From: Sphingomonas pruni NBRC 15498
Lineage (GTDB): Bacteria > Pseudomonadota > Alphaproteobacteria > Sphingomonadales > Sphingomonadaceae
DNA length: 64,000 nt
Assembly: GCF_001598455.1 (NCBI RefSeq)
Contig: NZ_BCYZ01000014.1
Location: 1-64,000, forward strand
Direction of reading: 5' to 3'
The position numbers and the translations under genes were made by a program. Positions 1-9,482 of this stretch are shown piece after piece (the first letter of the stretch is position 1; each line of letters opens with the position of its first letter). A model generated the notes under the pieces. The model made no database searches, was not told the origin of the DNA, and was given only the letters and a program-made list of their open reading frames with translations.

Positions 1-30
1 TTGCAGGGAGGGGAGCAAGGACGCCAAACA

Positions 31-441
31 TCAGCCGATCGGCTTGGTCCGAATGTTCAGCTGACCCGCCAAACCGGCAACGCGATGCTTCTCGATCGCC
101 TGATATTCGGGCGACTGGACCATCGCCATCATCGCGGCGCGGGACGGATATTGCGCCAAGGCGACCATGTCCCAGAGCTCGTCCACCTCGCCCAGCATCA
201 GCTCGGTGACGGCGCCCGCATAGAGTTGCTTGCCGCCGACTGCGGCCAAGCACGCCTGGACGCCGGCGCCATAACGGGCATAGGCCTCGCGTCCCGACAG
301 GCCGGCGTCGCTGCCGTCGGGGTAATCGGCGCGCTCCTTGAACTTGAGCAAATTGACCATCACGAACGGGCCGTCTTCGGTGCCGCCGAAGAACGCCGCC
401 GCCTGTTCCGCCGGCGGGAATACCGCGTTGACGACGTTCAT
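31..441 (-). CDS. DUF1330 family protein
   Basis: A 136-residue protein with the compact ferredoxin-like alpha/beta pattern and the N-terminal strand VMVNLLKFK typical of DUF1330 proteins, a dimeric family related to antibiotic-biosynthesis-type monooxygenases. Its biochemical role is not established. The ATG at 441 overlaps the stop codon of the haloalkane dehalogenase gene as ATGA, so the two are probably translationally coupled and made together. The pairing suggests an accessory role in the same small-molecule pathway, but that is inference. Family assignment is fairly sure; function is unknown. Confidence 0.8.
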   Translation of the reverse strand: MNVVNAVFPPAEQAAAFFGGTEDGPFVMVNLLKFKERADYPDGSDAGLSGREAYARYGAGVQACLAAVGGKQLYAGAVTELMLGEVDELWDMVALAQYPSRAAMMAMVQSPEYQAIEKHRVAGLAGQLNIRTKPIG

Positions 442-1355
442 GCCGCGACGCCCGTATCAGCGCGGATCAGGTCGTCGATCAGGCCGCACAATTCCTCCGG
501 CGCGTCCTCCTGAATGAAGTGCCCACCACCGGCGATAATCCGGTGCGGCTGCCCTCTGGCGCCCGGAATGCGATCGATGAAGGCTCGTTCCCCGCCCTTG
601 GTAATGGCATCCTTGTCGCCGAACGCGGTCAGCACCGGGCGATCGAAATGTTCGAGCACCGTCCAGGCGGAGCGATTCTCCGCGACCGACGCATGATCGG
701 GCGTGATAGGTACCAACGCCGGAAACTGGCGCGCGCCCTCCTTGTAGGTCTCATCGGGAAACGGCGCGTCATAGGCCGCGATCTCGGCGGCGGTCAGGTC
801 GCGGGTGGTGCCGCCGTTGACGATGAAGCCGACCGGGAATTGCGGCACGTTCTGGCTGAATGCGAGCCAGGCATCGAACCCTTCGGACGATCCGGTCCCG
901 ACCGGCAGCCCCGTATTGGACACGACCAGCCGCGCGAAACGGTCGGGAAAGGCCGCGACCAGCCGCAGGCCGATCAGCCCGCCCCAATCCTGACAGAACA
1001 AGGTGATGTTGGTGAGGTCGAGCGCGGTGAGCCAGTCGCTCATCCAGGCGACATGGCGTTCAAAGGTGTAATCGCTTCGTGCCGCCGGCTTGTCCGACTT
1101 GCCGAAGCCGATCAGGTCTGGCGCGATCACCCGGTGCCCGCGCGCGACGAGGATGGGGACGAACTTGCGGTAGAGGTACGACCAGCTCGGCTCGCCGTGC
1201 ATCAGGAGGATCGGCGCGGCGTCGCGCGGGCCTTCATCGACATAGTGAATGCGCAGCGCGGTCCCATCGGCATCGGTCACCGTCAGATAATGCGGCGCGA
1301 ACGGATAATCGGCCAGCCCGGCGAAGCGCTCGTCCGGCGTTCGCAATACTTCCAT
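438..1355 (-). CDS. haloalkane dehalogenase, HLD-I type alpha/beta hydrolase
   Basis: Predicted to cleave the carbon-halogen bond of haloalkanes, giving alcohol, halide and a proton. Numbered from the ATG at 1355, the 305-residue protein has HGEPSWSY at 53-60 (oxyanion and halide region), the nucleophile motif CQDWGG with Asp123 and Trp124, a cap-domain Trp near 163, FGDKD at 245-249 for the acid, and GGGHFIQED with His279. The acid following the core strand late in the chain matches subfamily I (DhlA-like) rather than LinB/DhaA. I chose 1355 because GGGGAG lies six bases upstream; a GTG at 1376 and an ATG at 1361 are in frame but badly spaced. Coupled to the downstream DUF1330 gene. The true substrate could be a non-halogenated ester or epoxide, because the fold is shared. 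Confidence 0.85.
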   Translation of the reverse strand: MEVLRTPDERFAGLADYPFAPHYLTVTDADGTALRIHYVDEGPRDAAPILLMHGEPSWSYLYRKFVPILVARGHRVIAPDLIGFGKSDKPAARSDYTFERHVAWMSDWLTALDLTNITLFCQDWGGLIGLRLVAAFPDRFARLVVSNTGLPVGTGSSEGFDAWLAFSQNVPQFPVGFIVNGGTTRDLTAAEIAAYDAPFPDETYKEGARQFPALVPITPDHASVAENRSAWTVLEHFDRPVLTAFGDKDAITKGGERAFIDRIPGARGQPHRIIAGGGHFIQEDAPEELCGLIDDLIRADTGVAA

Positions 1356-1381
1356 CGCCATCTCCCCTCGCTGCACTTATT

Positions 1382-1396
1382 GGCACTATGCGTGCC
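1382..1396. promoter_or_regulatory. candidate operator palindrome before the dehalogenase
   Basis: GGCAC-TATGC-GTGCC forms a perfect 5-bp-arm inverted repeat flanked by AT-rich TTATT and ATAAT. It lies about 27 bases upstream of the chosen dehalogenase start, where a repressor could block transcription. No adjacent regulator gene was found on this side. Short palindromes arise by chance, so this is tentative. Confidence 0.3.
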
Positions 1397-1436
1397 ATAA
1401 TAGCCGCAAAGGGTCAACGCGTGCTCGAGAGGCGAT

Positions 1437-2258
1437 TCAGTTCGCGCCGCCGCGCCCCACGCATTGGTGATCCTGCAGGTCCTCGCCCGATCCATCATAT
1501 CCGCTGGCCGGATCCGCGCGCGCCGCGAGCAACACGAAGCCCCGGCCGTCCTTGAATGTCGCCCCGGCAAGGACGAGCGTCCAGGCACCCATCTCGGCGG
1601 GCGGCACTTTCAGTCCATCGGCCAGCGCGGCGAACGGATCGATCGGCACACGGTCGTCGCCGTCGATGCGCAGCGCATAATAGCCGTGACCGGCGAGCGT
1701 CATCGGCGCCGACCAGCGGCGCCCGATCGCGGCTAGCTGGCGATGAAGGTCATCGCGGACGTCGATCCGCAGACAATCGACATGGAGATGCAGAAGGTCC
1801 TGGCTGCGGCCGTAGATCGAATTGACCGCGATCCCGACATCGTCGCGCGTCAATGTCGTGCCGAGCCGCTGGTCGACCAGCCGGCGCACGCGCCAGGCGG
1901 GATCGAAATAGTTGGTCGCGCCCGGCGCTAGGAGCTGCGGATCCTCGATGCCGGTGATGAGCCGCGTCGGCATGACGAGATACTGGCTGACACCGACGCG
2001 GTCCTTGAGCACGGCATAACCCTTGTCGACACCACCGCCGATCGCGACTTCGGCGCAGGGATCGGGCTTGGCGTTCGCCTGCTGGTCGGGAACGCATTTG
2101 CCGTTGACGATGCCCCACAGCACTTGCCCATTGGCATGGACCGGCGGCGGCGGCAGGATCATCGCCGAGCGCGGCGCGCTCAACGGCGCGGCGCAACCGG
2201 CCAGCATCGAACTACCGGCAAGCGCAACCATCAAACTGAAAGCTCTCGCCAATGTCAT
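1437..2258 (-). CDS. cdh: CDP-diacylglycerol diphosphatase, lipoprotein
   Basis: Predicted to hydrolyse CDP-diacylglycerol to phosphatidate and CMP. The protein has about 273 residues and carries the Cdh family blocks in order: LWGIVNGKCVP, YAVLKDRVG, PTRLITGIEDP, NYFDPAW, AVNSIYGRSQ and the HIT-like catalytic segment LLHLHVDC. The ATG at 2258 is preferred over the GTG at 2294 because GAGGGA sits seven bases before it, and it begins a clean signal peptide ending in lipobox LAGC with Cys22. The protein is therefore probably anchored to a membrane facing the periplasm. The neighbouring dehalogenase is on the same strand, but there is no obvious functional link. Confidence 0.85.
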   Translation of the reverse strand: MTLARAFSLMVALAGSSMLAGCAAPLSAPRSAMILPPPPVHANGQVLWGIVNGKCVPDQQANAKPDPCAEVAIGGGVDKGYAVLKDRVGVSQYLVMPTRLITGIEDPQLLAPGATNYFDPAWRVRRLVDQRLGTTLTRDDVGIAVNSIYGRSQDLLHLHVDCLRIDVRDDLHRQLAAIGRRWSAPMTLAGHGYYALRIDGDDRVPIDPFAALADGLKVPPAEMGAWTLVLAGATFKDGRGFVLLAARADPASGYDGSGEDLQDHQCVGRGGAN

Positions 2259-2429
2259 CCGCTGTTCCCTCAAGTTCGATCGAGCCCTCGCCACTCTAAA
2301 GCCGGCCAGTCCGGGCAGCTAGTGGATCGGGCAGATTCGGCTGCGACACCGGCGATAGCAGTCTCGCGAGCCAAGCCGCAGAGCCGTCCGGCACAGTGCG
2401 CGGGCTCGCACGGTCGACGAGCCCGCGAT

Positions 2430-3926
2430 ATGTCGATGCATATGGATAATCCCGTCATCTCCCTGCCTGCGGGCACCGTTCGCGGCGTAAGCGACGGCGT
2501 CGTGGAGCGCTTCGTCGGCATTCCCTATGCCGCGCCTCCGGTCGGCGAACGCCGGTTCCTCGAGCCGCAACCGGCCGAGCGCTGGCAAGGCGAGCGCGAC
2601 TGCACCGTGCCTGGGCCGAACGCACCGCAGCGCGTCCGCGACTTCCCTGGGCTCGACGTCCATGTCCTGGTCGGCAACGGCTGGATCGAGGGCGACGATT
2701 ATCTGACGCTCAACGTCTGGCGTCCGATCGGCGCGGCCACCGAACTGCCGGTGATGGTGTTCATCCATGGCGGTGGCTTCGTCGTCGGCAGCAAGGATGC
2801 GCCGGTGCAGGACGGCAGCACCTTCGCGCGTGACGGCGTGATCTGCGTCGCGATCAACTATCGCATGGGGATCGACGGTTTCCTGCCGATCCCCGGCGTG
2901 CCGACCAATCTCGGCCTGCGCGACCAGATCGCGGCTTTGGCCTGGGTACGCGACAATATCGCGGCATTCGGCGGCAATCCCGCCAATGTCACCGTGTTCG
3001 GCGAAAGTGCGGGTGCAATGTCGATCGCCAACCTGATCGCCTCGCCGCTTGCCGAGGGCCTTTTCCGCCGCGCCATCATCGAAAGCGGCCATGGCGCGAT
3101 GACGCGCGACATTCCGGTCGCGCGCCGACTGGTCGACAAGCTGGCCAAGCTGCTCGGCGTCAGCGCCGACAAAGCGGGGTTCGCCAGCGTTCCACCGGGC
3201 GAGCGGATGATCGACGCGCTCGAGAAAGTGAACATGCCGACCACCCGGATCGACTTGCGCGATGCCGCAGGAATGGAGCCGGTGTTCGGGATCAGCCGCT
3301 TCGTGCCCGTTCATGGCGATGATGTGTTGCCGCACCGCCCGCTCGATGCGCTAAAGGATGGCGCCGGTGCAGATGTCGATGTGCTGATCGGGACCAATGC
3401 CGAGGAGATGAACCTCTATCTGGTGCCGACCGGCGTGCGCGCCAAAGTGGGCAAGTTCCTTTCCTGGTTCGTGCTGCGGCGCTCGATTCCCAGGGCATGG
3501 GCGATCCTGAAGGCATACGGCATGGGCGCGGGCAAGCCACCGGGCCAGGCACTGACCGACGCGATGAACGATTTGGTGTTCCGCTGGCCGGCGCGGCGCT
3601 TTGCCGAGGAGCATCGCGGGCGGACCCATTTCTACGAATTCGACTGGCGATCGCCGATGTTCGGCGGTGAGCTGGGCGCGGCGCACGGCATGGAGCTCCC
3701 ATTCGTGTTCGACACGCTGGCAACCGCGACCGGCAATCAGGGGCTGTGCGGCATCAACCCGCCGCAAGACCTGGCGACACGGATTCACGCGCTGTGGGTA
3801 CGATATGCGACCGACGGTACCCTGCCCTGGCCCGAATTCGACCGCGAGACGCGCCAGGTCCATCGTCTATCGGCCGATGAGACGATCAGCGAACCGGTGA
3901 TGCCGGCCGCCGCTTTCCTGCCCTGA
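2430..3926 (+). CDS. type B carboxylesterase
   Basis: Serine esterase of the carboxylesterase type B (COesterase) family, about 498 residues. Visible landmarks are GIPYAAPPVGERRF near residue 30, the oxyanion-hole motif HGGGFVVG starting at His113, nucleophile GESAGA with Ser193, and a catalytic His near 419 in AAHGMELPF. No signal peptide is seen, so it is probably cytoplasmic. Start codons at 2430, 2436 and 2442 are all in frame and none has a strong ribosome-binding site; 2430 is a choice of convenience. It is the first gene of a plus-strand run with an SDR, a TonB-dependent receptor, an FAD oxidase, a second esterase and an MFS transporter, which points to uptake and breakdown of an ester-linked compound. 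Substrate unknown. Confidence 0.85.
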   Translation: MSMHMDNPVISLPAGTVRGVSDGVVERFVGIPYAAPPVGERRFLEPQPAERWQGERDCTVPGPNAPQRVRDFPGLDVHVLVGNGWIEGDDYLTLNVWRPIGAATELPVMVFIHGGGFVVGSKDAPVQDGSTFARDGVICVAINYRMGIDGFLPIPGVPTNLGLRDQIAALAWVRDNIAAFGGNPANVTVFGESAGAMSIANLIASPLAEGLFRRAIIESGHGAMTRDIPVARRLVDKLAKLLGVSADKAGFASVPPGERMIDALEKVNMPTTRIDLRDAAGMEPVFGISRFVPVHGDDVLPHRPLDALKDGAGADVDVLIGTNAEEMNLYLVPTGVRAKVGKFLSWFVLRRSIPRAWAILKAYGMGAGKPPGQALTDAMNDLVFRWPARRFAEEHRGRTHFYEFDWRSPMFGGELGAAHGMELPFVFDTLATATGNQGLCGINPPQDLATRIHALWVRYATDGTLPWPEFDRETRQVHRLSADETISEPVMPAAAFLP

Positions 3927-3946
3927 TTTTTCCGAGGAGTTTTCCG

Positions 3947-4720
3947 ATGTATCTCGAGCGCCTACGCCTCGACGGCAAGGTCGCGTTCGTCACCGGCGGC
4001 GCCCAGGGAATCGGCTATTGCTGCGCCGAGGCGCTGGCTGAAGCCGGGGCGCGCGTGACGATCGGCGACCGCGATGCCGACGCAATCGGTAAAGCGATTG
4101 AGACGCTGGCAGCGAAGAGTTATGCGCTCGACGGCGTCGTGCTCGACGTGACGAAATCCGCCGACGTCACGCGCGTCGCCGATCAACTCGCGGCGCGCGC
4201 CGGACGCATCGACATCCTGGTCAATAATGCCGGGATCGCGCGTAGCGAGACGGCAGCCGAGGACGTCGCCGACGAGCATTGGCTCAACGTCCTCGACGTC
4301 AATCTCAACGGCACTTTCTGGTGCGCGCGCGCTTTTGGCCGGCACATGCTCGCGCAAGGATCGGGCAGCATCGTCAATGTCGGGTCGATGTCTGGCTTCA
4401 TCGTCAACCGGCCGCAGCCGCAAAGTTATTACAATGCGTCCAAGGCGGCGGTGCACCAACTGACCAAAAGCCTTGCTGCCGAATGGGCGGATCGCGGCGT
4501 ACGGGTCAATGCGGTCGCACCGACCTATATCGCGACCCCGCTCAATGCTTTCGCCGACCAGCAAGGCGAAATGTACAAGCGCTGGATCGACGGCACGCCG
4601 CAAAGCCGGCTCGGCGAACCCGAGGAAGTCGCCTCGGTCGTGCATTTCCTGGCTTCCGACGCGGCCAGCCTGATGACCGGCAGCATCGTGCTGGCGGACG
4701 GCGGCTATACGTGCTGGTGA
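3947..4720 (+). CDS. SDR family oxidoreductase
   Basis: Classical short-chain dehydrogenase/reductase of 257 residues, expected to interconvert an alcohol and a ketone with NAD(P). The Rossmann glycine motif TGGAQGIG is at residues 16-23, the NNAG motif follows strand 4, and the catalytic Tyr162xxxLys166 lies in YYNASK. An acidic residue at the end of strand 2 (IGDRDAD) favours NAD over NADP. The start has a good GAGGAG ribosome-binding site. It follows the carboxylesterase by 20 bases, so it is probably in one transcript and may oxidise the alcohol released by that enzyme; the substrate is inferred only from context. Confidence 0.88.
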   Translation: MYLERLRLDGKVAFVTGGAQGIGYCCAEALAEAGARVTIGDRDADAIGKAIETLAAKSYALDGVVLDVTKSADVTRVADQLAARAGRIDILVNNAGIARSETAAEDVADEHWLNVLDVNLNGTFWCARAFGRHMLAQGSGSIVNVGSMSGFIVNRPQPQSYYNASKAAVHQLTKSLAAEWADRGVRVNAVAPTYIATPLNAFADQQGEMYKRWIDGTPQSRLGEPEEVASVVHFLASDAASLMTGSIVLADGGYTCW

Positions 4721-4768
4721 GTCCCGAACGGCGAAGTGCGCGGTCCGATCGGCATAGAAACAGACCTT

Positions 4769-4795
4769 TCATATAGGTCAGCTGTCAGATAGGTC
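4769..4795 (+). promoter_or_regulatory. candidate operator, copy 1 of the catabolic-island motif
   Basis: The 15-mer AGCTGTCAGATAGGT at 4780-4794 matches 14 of 15 bases of a site at 10812-10826 and 14 of 15 of an inverted site at 10789-10803. Here it also forms a direct repeat TCAnATAGGTC (4769-4779 and 4785-4795), spaced 16 bases, about one and a half helical turns. It lies about 50 bases before the TonB-dependent receptor. Likely bound by the AraC- or FadR-type regulator encoded at the end of the island. Confidence 0.6.
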
Positions 4796-4842
4796 GGCTG
4801 GGGATAAGGGTACGTTGTGTATCCACCCCGAGGGGAGACCTG

Positions 4843-7068
4843 ATGCGTTACAAGAACCTGCTTGCCGCCGGCGTGGCAGTCACCGCGATCGCGGCGATGC
4901 CGGCCTTTGCCCAGGATGCCGGCAAGGCGCCCAACGTCGCCGTGGCGGCGGCGGCTGACGATCAGACCGGCGACGCACCGGCCGCGACGGCCGGGCAGGA
5001 CGATCCCAACGACATCATCATCACCGCGCGCCAGCGCAGCGAATCGCTGAAGAACGTGCCGATCGCGGTAACCGCGCTGACCGGGGAAGAGCTCAAGGAT
5101 CGCCAGGTCAATACGGTCAAGGACATTGCTGCCTATACGCCGGGCCTGAACATCAACTCCGACTCGGTCGGACGCGCCTTCGTGTCGATCCGCGGCATCG
5201 GCACCACGCTGATCGATACCGTCCAGCCAGGCGTCGGCATCTTCATCGATGGAATCTATCAGCCCAATACCAGCTACCTCAACTCGCCGATCGTCGACGT
5301 CGCGCGGATCGAGGTGTTGCGCGGGCCGCAAGGCACCCTGTTCGGCAACAACACGCTGGGCGGCGCGATCAACGTCATCACGCGCCAGCCGGGCAATGAC
5401 TGGGAAGGCCGGCTCGATGCCACCGCGGCGGGTCCCGACAGCTATTATTCGGTGTCAGGCAGCGTCAGCGGCCCGATCGCCCCGGACCTGCTCTCGTTCC
5501 GCATCGGCGCGTCGTACCACGTACAGGACGGCTTCCAATACAACACGCTGGCGCACGGCGACATGAACCCCCTCGACCAGCGTTCGATCGGCGGCACGCT
5601 GCGCTTCACGCCCGCTCCCTGGGCAGTGATCACTGCCAACGCCAATTACGACCGGGTTGAGGGCGGCAGCACCGCCTATGTCCATGTTGCGGGCCCGACC
5701 GACTATCGGCTCGACGGCGCGACCAACGTGCTCAATCGTACCGCGATCAAATATCAGGGCTACAATCTGAAGGGTGAATTCGACCTCGACGCGATCCACA
5801 CCAAGATTACCGCGGTCGCGGCGTACAATCAGAAGGACCTGAGCGGCGTCAGCGACGGCGATTTCGGTCCGGTCGACCTGCTGCGCTCGAACGGGGGCTC
5901 GCGCCTGATCACCAAGACCGGCGAACTGCGCTTCGACACCAAGTGGAACGACAATATCTCCACGCTGATCGGCGTGTTCGCGGACCGCTACACCCAACGC
6001 GGCACGAACATCAGCCATCTCGATCTGAGCCCGTTGCTGGGCCTGCCGGCCGGCACGATCACCCGCCAGTCGACATCGAGCACTTTCGTCGAGAACAAGC
6101 AGCAGGCGGTGTTCGGCACCGTCTTCCTGACCTTCGGCAAGACCGACATCGCCATCGGCGGTCGCTATGACCATCAGAAGCTGACCGGTCGCCAGGTCGA
6201 CATCGCCGCGGTAGGTGCACCCGCCGCCACCTACATTCCGCCGGTTTATTCGAAGGATCAGTTCCAACCGCGCGTGACCCTGACCGAACGCTGGACGCCC
6301 AATTTCATGACCTACGCCTCGGTCGCCAAGGGCATTCGCGGCGGTGGGCAGAACGGCCCCGGCACGCGTCCGCAGGACGCTCTGTACAAGGGCGACAGCG
6401 TCTGGACCTATGAAGTCGGCACCAAGGTTTCGAGCGGCGGACTGTCGATCAACGCCGACATCTTCTACAACGATTATCGCGACTTCATCGGCCAGAACTC
6501 GCTCGCGCCCAATTCGACCGGCGCCGGGTTCGTCGCGATCAATCTGAATACGGGCAAGGTCGAGAGCTATGGCGCGGAGGTCGAGGCGCATTGGCGAGTC
6601 ACGCCCAACTGGCGGTTCGACGGCAGCTTTGCCTATGTCCATGCGCGGATCACCGACGACAGCCAGTATTTCGCCACCACCGGCCAGCATGTGTCGACCG
6701 ATCGGATCATCTTCACGCCGGACTACAATTACAGCCTGAACACCACCTACACGCTGCCGATCGACAGCAAATCGCTGGTGTTCGACGCCGGCGTGGTCGG
6801 CAAGGGCAGCCGGATCGGGTCGACGCTCGACCCAGCGGTGGCGCCGCGCCTCGCGCCCTATTCGCTAGTCAACGGATCGATCACGATGAAGTTCGCCAGC
6901 GGCTTCTCGATCGGCGTGTTCGGCACCAATTTGTTCAACCAGAAATATATCGAGAGCTACATCGACAAGTCGGCGCTGGTGAAGGCCGGCCTGGCCGCGA
7001 TCGCGTCGGACCTCGCGATTCAGGGCGACCGCCGCCGCTACGGCGTTCGCGCCAGCCTCAAGTTTTGA
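4843..7068 (+). CDS. TonB-dependent receptor
   Basis: Outer-membrane active transporter of 741 residues. A signal peptide ending near AFAQD is followed by a short linker, a TonB-box-like NDIIITARQR, the plug domain (VPIAVTALTGEEL, PGLNINSD, VEVLRGPQGTLFG-type segment with IEVLRGPQ) and a long beta-barrel ending in a C-terminal Phe, as expected for BAM-dependent insertion. It resembles the large sphingomonad group of receptors that import aromatic, terpenoid or ester compounds rather than classic siderophore receptors, but the ligand cannot be read from sequence. A GGGGAGACCTG ribosome-binding region precedes the ATG, and the shared operator motif lies upstream. The FAD oxidase follows after seven bases. 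Confidence 0.92.
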   Translation: MRYKNLLAAGVAVTAIAAMPAFAQDAGKAPNVAVAAAADDQTGDAPAATAGQDDPNDIIITARQRSESLKNVPIAVTALTGEELKDRQVNTVKDIAAYTPGLNINSDSVGRAFVSIRGIGTTLIDTVQPGVGIFIDGIYQPNTSYLNSPIVDVARIEVLRGPQGTLFGNNTLGGAINVITRQPGNDWEGRLDATAAGPDSYYSVSGSVSGPIAPDLLSFRIGASYHVQDGFQYNTLAHGDMNPLDQRSIGGTLRFTPAPWAVITANANYDRVEGGSTAYVHVAGPTDYRLDGATNVLNRTAIKYQGYNLKGEFDLDAIHTKITAVAAYNQKDLSGVSDGDFGPVDLLRSNGGSRLITKTGELRFDTKWNDNISTLIGVFADRYTQRGTNISHLDLSPLLGLPAGTITRQSTSSTFVENKQQAVFGTVFLTFGKTDIAIGGRYDHQKLTGRQVDIAAVGAPAATYIPPVYSKDQFQPRVTLTERWTPNFMTYASVAKGIRGGGQNGPGTRPQDALYKGDSVWTYEVGTKVSSGGLSINADIFYNDYRDFIGQNSLAPNSTGAGFVAINLNTGKVESYGAEVEAHWRVTPNWRFDGSFAYVHARITDDSQYFATTGQHVSTDRIIFTPDYNYSLNTTYTLPIDSKSLVFDAGVVGKGSRIGSTLDPAVAPRLAPYSLVNGSITMKFASGFSIGVFGTNLFNQKYIESYIDKSALVKAGLAAIASDLAIQGDRRRYGVRASLKF

Positions 7069-7075
7069 GGCGGAG

Positions 7076-8482
7076 ATGACGGCGATCGCCGAAACGGTCA
7101 GCCGTGCGCCGGTCGACCCGAGCTTCATCCTTACCCTGGGGGGGAGGTTTGGTGATCGGGTGCAGACCGGCGAGGCGGTGCGCCGGCAGCATGGGACGAG
7201 CGAAGCGCATTTCGATCCCATGCTGCCCGACGCGGTGGTGTACGCACGGAGCACGGCCGACGTCGTCGACCTGGTCCGCCTGTGCACCACCGCGGGCGTC
7301 CCGATCGTGCCGTTCGGCGCCGGGACCTCGATCGAAGGCAATGCCTTGCCGATCCGCGGCGGGGTCAGCCTGGATCTGTCGGAGATGACCGAGATCGTCG
7401 CCGTCAACGCCGAGGATTTCGACTGCACGGTCCAGGCCGGCGTTCGACGCGAGGAACTCAACGCGCATCTGCGCGACACCGGTTTGTTCTTCCCGATCGA
7501 TCCCGGCGCCAATGCGACGATCGGCGGCATGGCGTCGACGCGGGCGAGCGGCACCAATGCTGTCCGCTATGGCACGATGCGCGAGGCGGTGCTGGCGCTG
7601 ACCGTCGTCACGCCGCAAGGCGACGTGATCCGCACCAGCCGTCGGGCGCGCAAATCGGCGGCCGGATATGATCTGACCCGGCTCTATGTCGGGTCCGAAG
7701 GCACGCTCGGCATCATCACCGAAGTGACGCTGAGGCTGCACCCGATCCCGGAGACGATCAGTTCGGCGGTGTGCGGGTTCGATACGCTGCAAGGCGCGGT
7801 CGATACCGTGGTGCAGGCGATCCAATTGGGCGTGCCGCTGGCGCGGGTCGAGATCCTCGACGACATGCAGATCCGCGCGGTCAATCTGTGGTCGAAGATG
7901 GACCTGCCCGAAGTCACTACCCTGTTCTTCGAATTCCACGGTTCTGCCCAAGGCGTCGCCGAACAGGTCGAGACGGTGAGCCAGCTGGCGCAGGCCAATG
8001 GCGGCGGCAATTTCCAATGGGCATCGACGGCGGAAGAACGCTCGAAGCTGTGGAAAGCGCGGCACGAGGCCTATTATGCCGCGGTCAATCTGCGCCCCGG
8101 CGCGATCGGCTGGGCAACCGATGTCTGCGTGCCGATCAGCCGGTTGCCCGAATGCATCACCGAGACCAAGGCCGATCTCGAGCAGGCCAGCCTGCCCGCT
8201 ACCATCCTGGGACATGTCGGCGACGGCAATTTCCACGTGATCTTCTCGATCGATCCCGACGACCCCGCCGAGATGGCGGAAGTAGAAGCGATCAATGCCC
8301 GCCTGATCCAGCGCGCGCTGGCGATGGACGGCACCTGCACCGGCGAGCACGGCATCGGCATCGGCAAGCAGCGCTGGCTGGTCGAGGAACTCGGCGATGG
8401 CGCGGTCGAGGTCATGCGCATGATCAAGCGCGCGATGGATCCGCTCGACCTCTTCAATCCGGGCAAGATTTTCGCCCTTTGA
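7076..8482 (+). CDS. FAD-linked 2-hydroxyacid oxidase (GlcD / D-lactate dehydrogenase family)
   Basis: A 468-residue flavoprotein of the PCMH-type FAD family. The N-terminal half carries the FAD-binding segments PFGAGTSIEGNA and GANATIGGMASTRASG with VRYGTMRE. The C-terminal FAD-oxidase domain has GHVGDGNFH, which supplies metal or substrate histidines, and the closing motif GTCTGEHGIGIGKQ. Members oxidise D-2-hydroxyacids such as D-lactate or glycolate and pass electrons to cytochrome c or quinone. It lacks the iron-sulfur domain of larger fusions. In this cluster it probably oxidises a hydroxyacid released by the esterases. Start 7076 follows the receptor stop with GGCGGAG close by. Family certain, substrate not. 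Confidence 0.87.
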   Translation: MTAIAETVSRAPVDPSFILTLGGRFGDRVQTGEAVRRQHGTSEAHFDPMLPDAVVYARSTADVVDLVRLCTTAGVPIVPFGAGTSIEGNALPIRGGVSLDLSEMTEIVAVNAEDFDCTVQAGVRREELNAHLRDTGLFFPIDPGANATIGGMASTRASGTNAVRYGTMREAVLALTVVTPQGDVIRTSRRARKSAAGYDLTRLYVGSEGTLGIITEVTLRLHPIPETISSAVCGFDTLQGAVDTVVQAIQLGVPLARVEILDDMQIRAVNLWSKMDLPEVTTLFFEFHGSAQGVAEQVETVSQLAQANGGGNFQWASTAEERSKLWKARHEAYYAAVNLRPGAIGWATDVCVPISRLPECITETKADLEQASLPATILGHVGDGNFHVIFSIDPDDPAEMAEVEAINARLIQRALAMDGTCTGEHGIGIGKQRWLVEELGDGAVEVMRMIKRAMDPLDLFNPGKIFAL

Positions 8483-8537
8483 CGGCAACCTGATACGTCA
8501 CGGAACGCTGTTCCCGAACCGTCAACAGGAGGAATCC

Positions 8538-9482
8538 ATGTCCCGTTCCCTGCATCTGGTCGACCCCGCGCTGCGCCCCTTGCTGGAGGCATGGCCGACC
8601 TTTTCCCTGAGCGCGGAGACGCTGGTCCAGATGCGCGAGCGTGAGCAACTACTGCCGTTCGAGGTCGATCGCGACGGCACCAGCCTGGAGATCAGGACCG
8701 TGCCCGGTCCCGCGGGCGCTCCCGATATCGCGCTCCATATTTACAAGCCGGAAGGCCTCGCGGGGCCATTGCCGACAATCTATCACATCCATGGCGGCGG
8801 CTATGTCGGCGGCAGCGCGGCGCAGATGGAATTCCTGGTCCGTCCGCTGGTCAAGGCGCTGGGCTGCGCGCTGGTCTCGGTCGATTACCGGCTGGCGCCC
8901 GAGCACGTTTTCCCGGCCGCGATCGAGGATTGCTATGCCGGATTGCGCTGGACGGTGGACAATGCCGAGGCGCTGGGCCTCGACACCGCGCGCCTGGGCG
9001 TGATGGGCGAAAGCGCCGGCGGTGGACTAGCGGCGGCGCTCGCGTTGCTGGCGCGCGATCGCGGCGAATATAGCCTCGCCTTCCAGCATCTGACTTATCC
9101 GATGATCGACGATCGCACTGCCACGGCCAGCGATCCGCATCCCTATACGGGCGAGTTCATCTGGACGGCCGCCAGCAACCATTTCGGTTGGTCGTCGCTG
9201 CTCGGCCAAGCGCCGGGCGGGCCCGATGTGTCGCCTTATGCGGCGGCTGCGCGCGCCACCGACCTGAGCGGTCTGCCGCCGGCCTATATCATGACCGGGA
9301 CGCTCGACCTCTTCCTCGAGGAGGATATCGATTATGCGCGCCGACTGATCCGCGCCGGGGTTCCGACCGAGCTCCATGTCTATCCCGGCGGGATGCACGG
9401 GTTCGACATCATGCCGGTCGGGGACGTCGCGACCGCTGCGCAGGCGGCGCGCCTAGCCGCGCTCAAGCGGGCGCTCGCCTGA
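8538..9482 (+). CDS. HSL-family alpha/beta hydrolase (esterase)
   Basis: Hormone-sensitive-lipase type esterase of 314 residues. It has HGGGYVGGSA for the oxyanion hole, the nucleophile motif GESAGGG with Ser159, an acid in TGTLDLFLEED and a catalytic His in GGMHGFD. No export signal is visible. GGAGG precedes the ATG at good spacing. It is the second esterase of the island, so the imported compound may carry more than one ester bond, or the two enzymes may act on successive products. Its stop overlaps the MFS start as TGATG, which indicates translational coupling between hydrolysis and transport. Confidence 0.88.
   Translation: MSRSLHLVDPALRPLLEAWPTFSLSAETLVQMREREQLLPFEVDRDGTSLEIRTVPGPAGAPDIALHIYKPEGLAGPLPTIYHIHGGGYVGGSAAQMEFLVRPLVKALGCALVSVDYRLAPEHVFPAAIEDCYAGLRWTVDNAEALGLDTARLGVMGESAGGGLAAALALLARDRGEYSLAFQHLTYPMIDDRTATASDPHPYTGEFIWTAASNHFGWSSLLGQAPGGPDVSPYAAAARATDLSGLPPAYIMTGTLDLFLEEDIDYARRLIRAGVPTELHVYPGGMHGFDIMPVGDVATAAQAARLAALKRALA

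Noticed and set aside
5455..6690. 411-codon minus-strand frame in the TonB-dependent receptor gene
   Set aside because: Shadow of the receptor; no start signal or domain.
9188..9481. N-terminal extension of the MFS frame
   Set aside because: It overlaps the catalytic end of the esterase out of frame; the first helix follows directly after the ATG at 9482.
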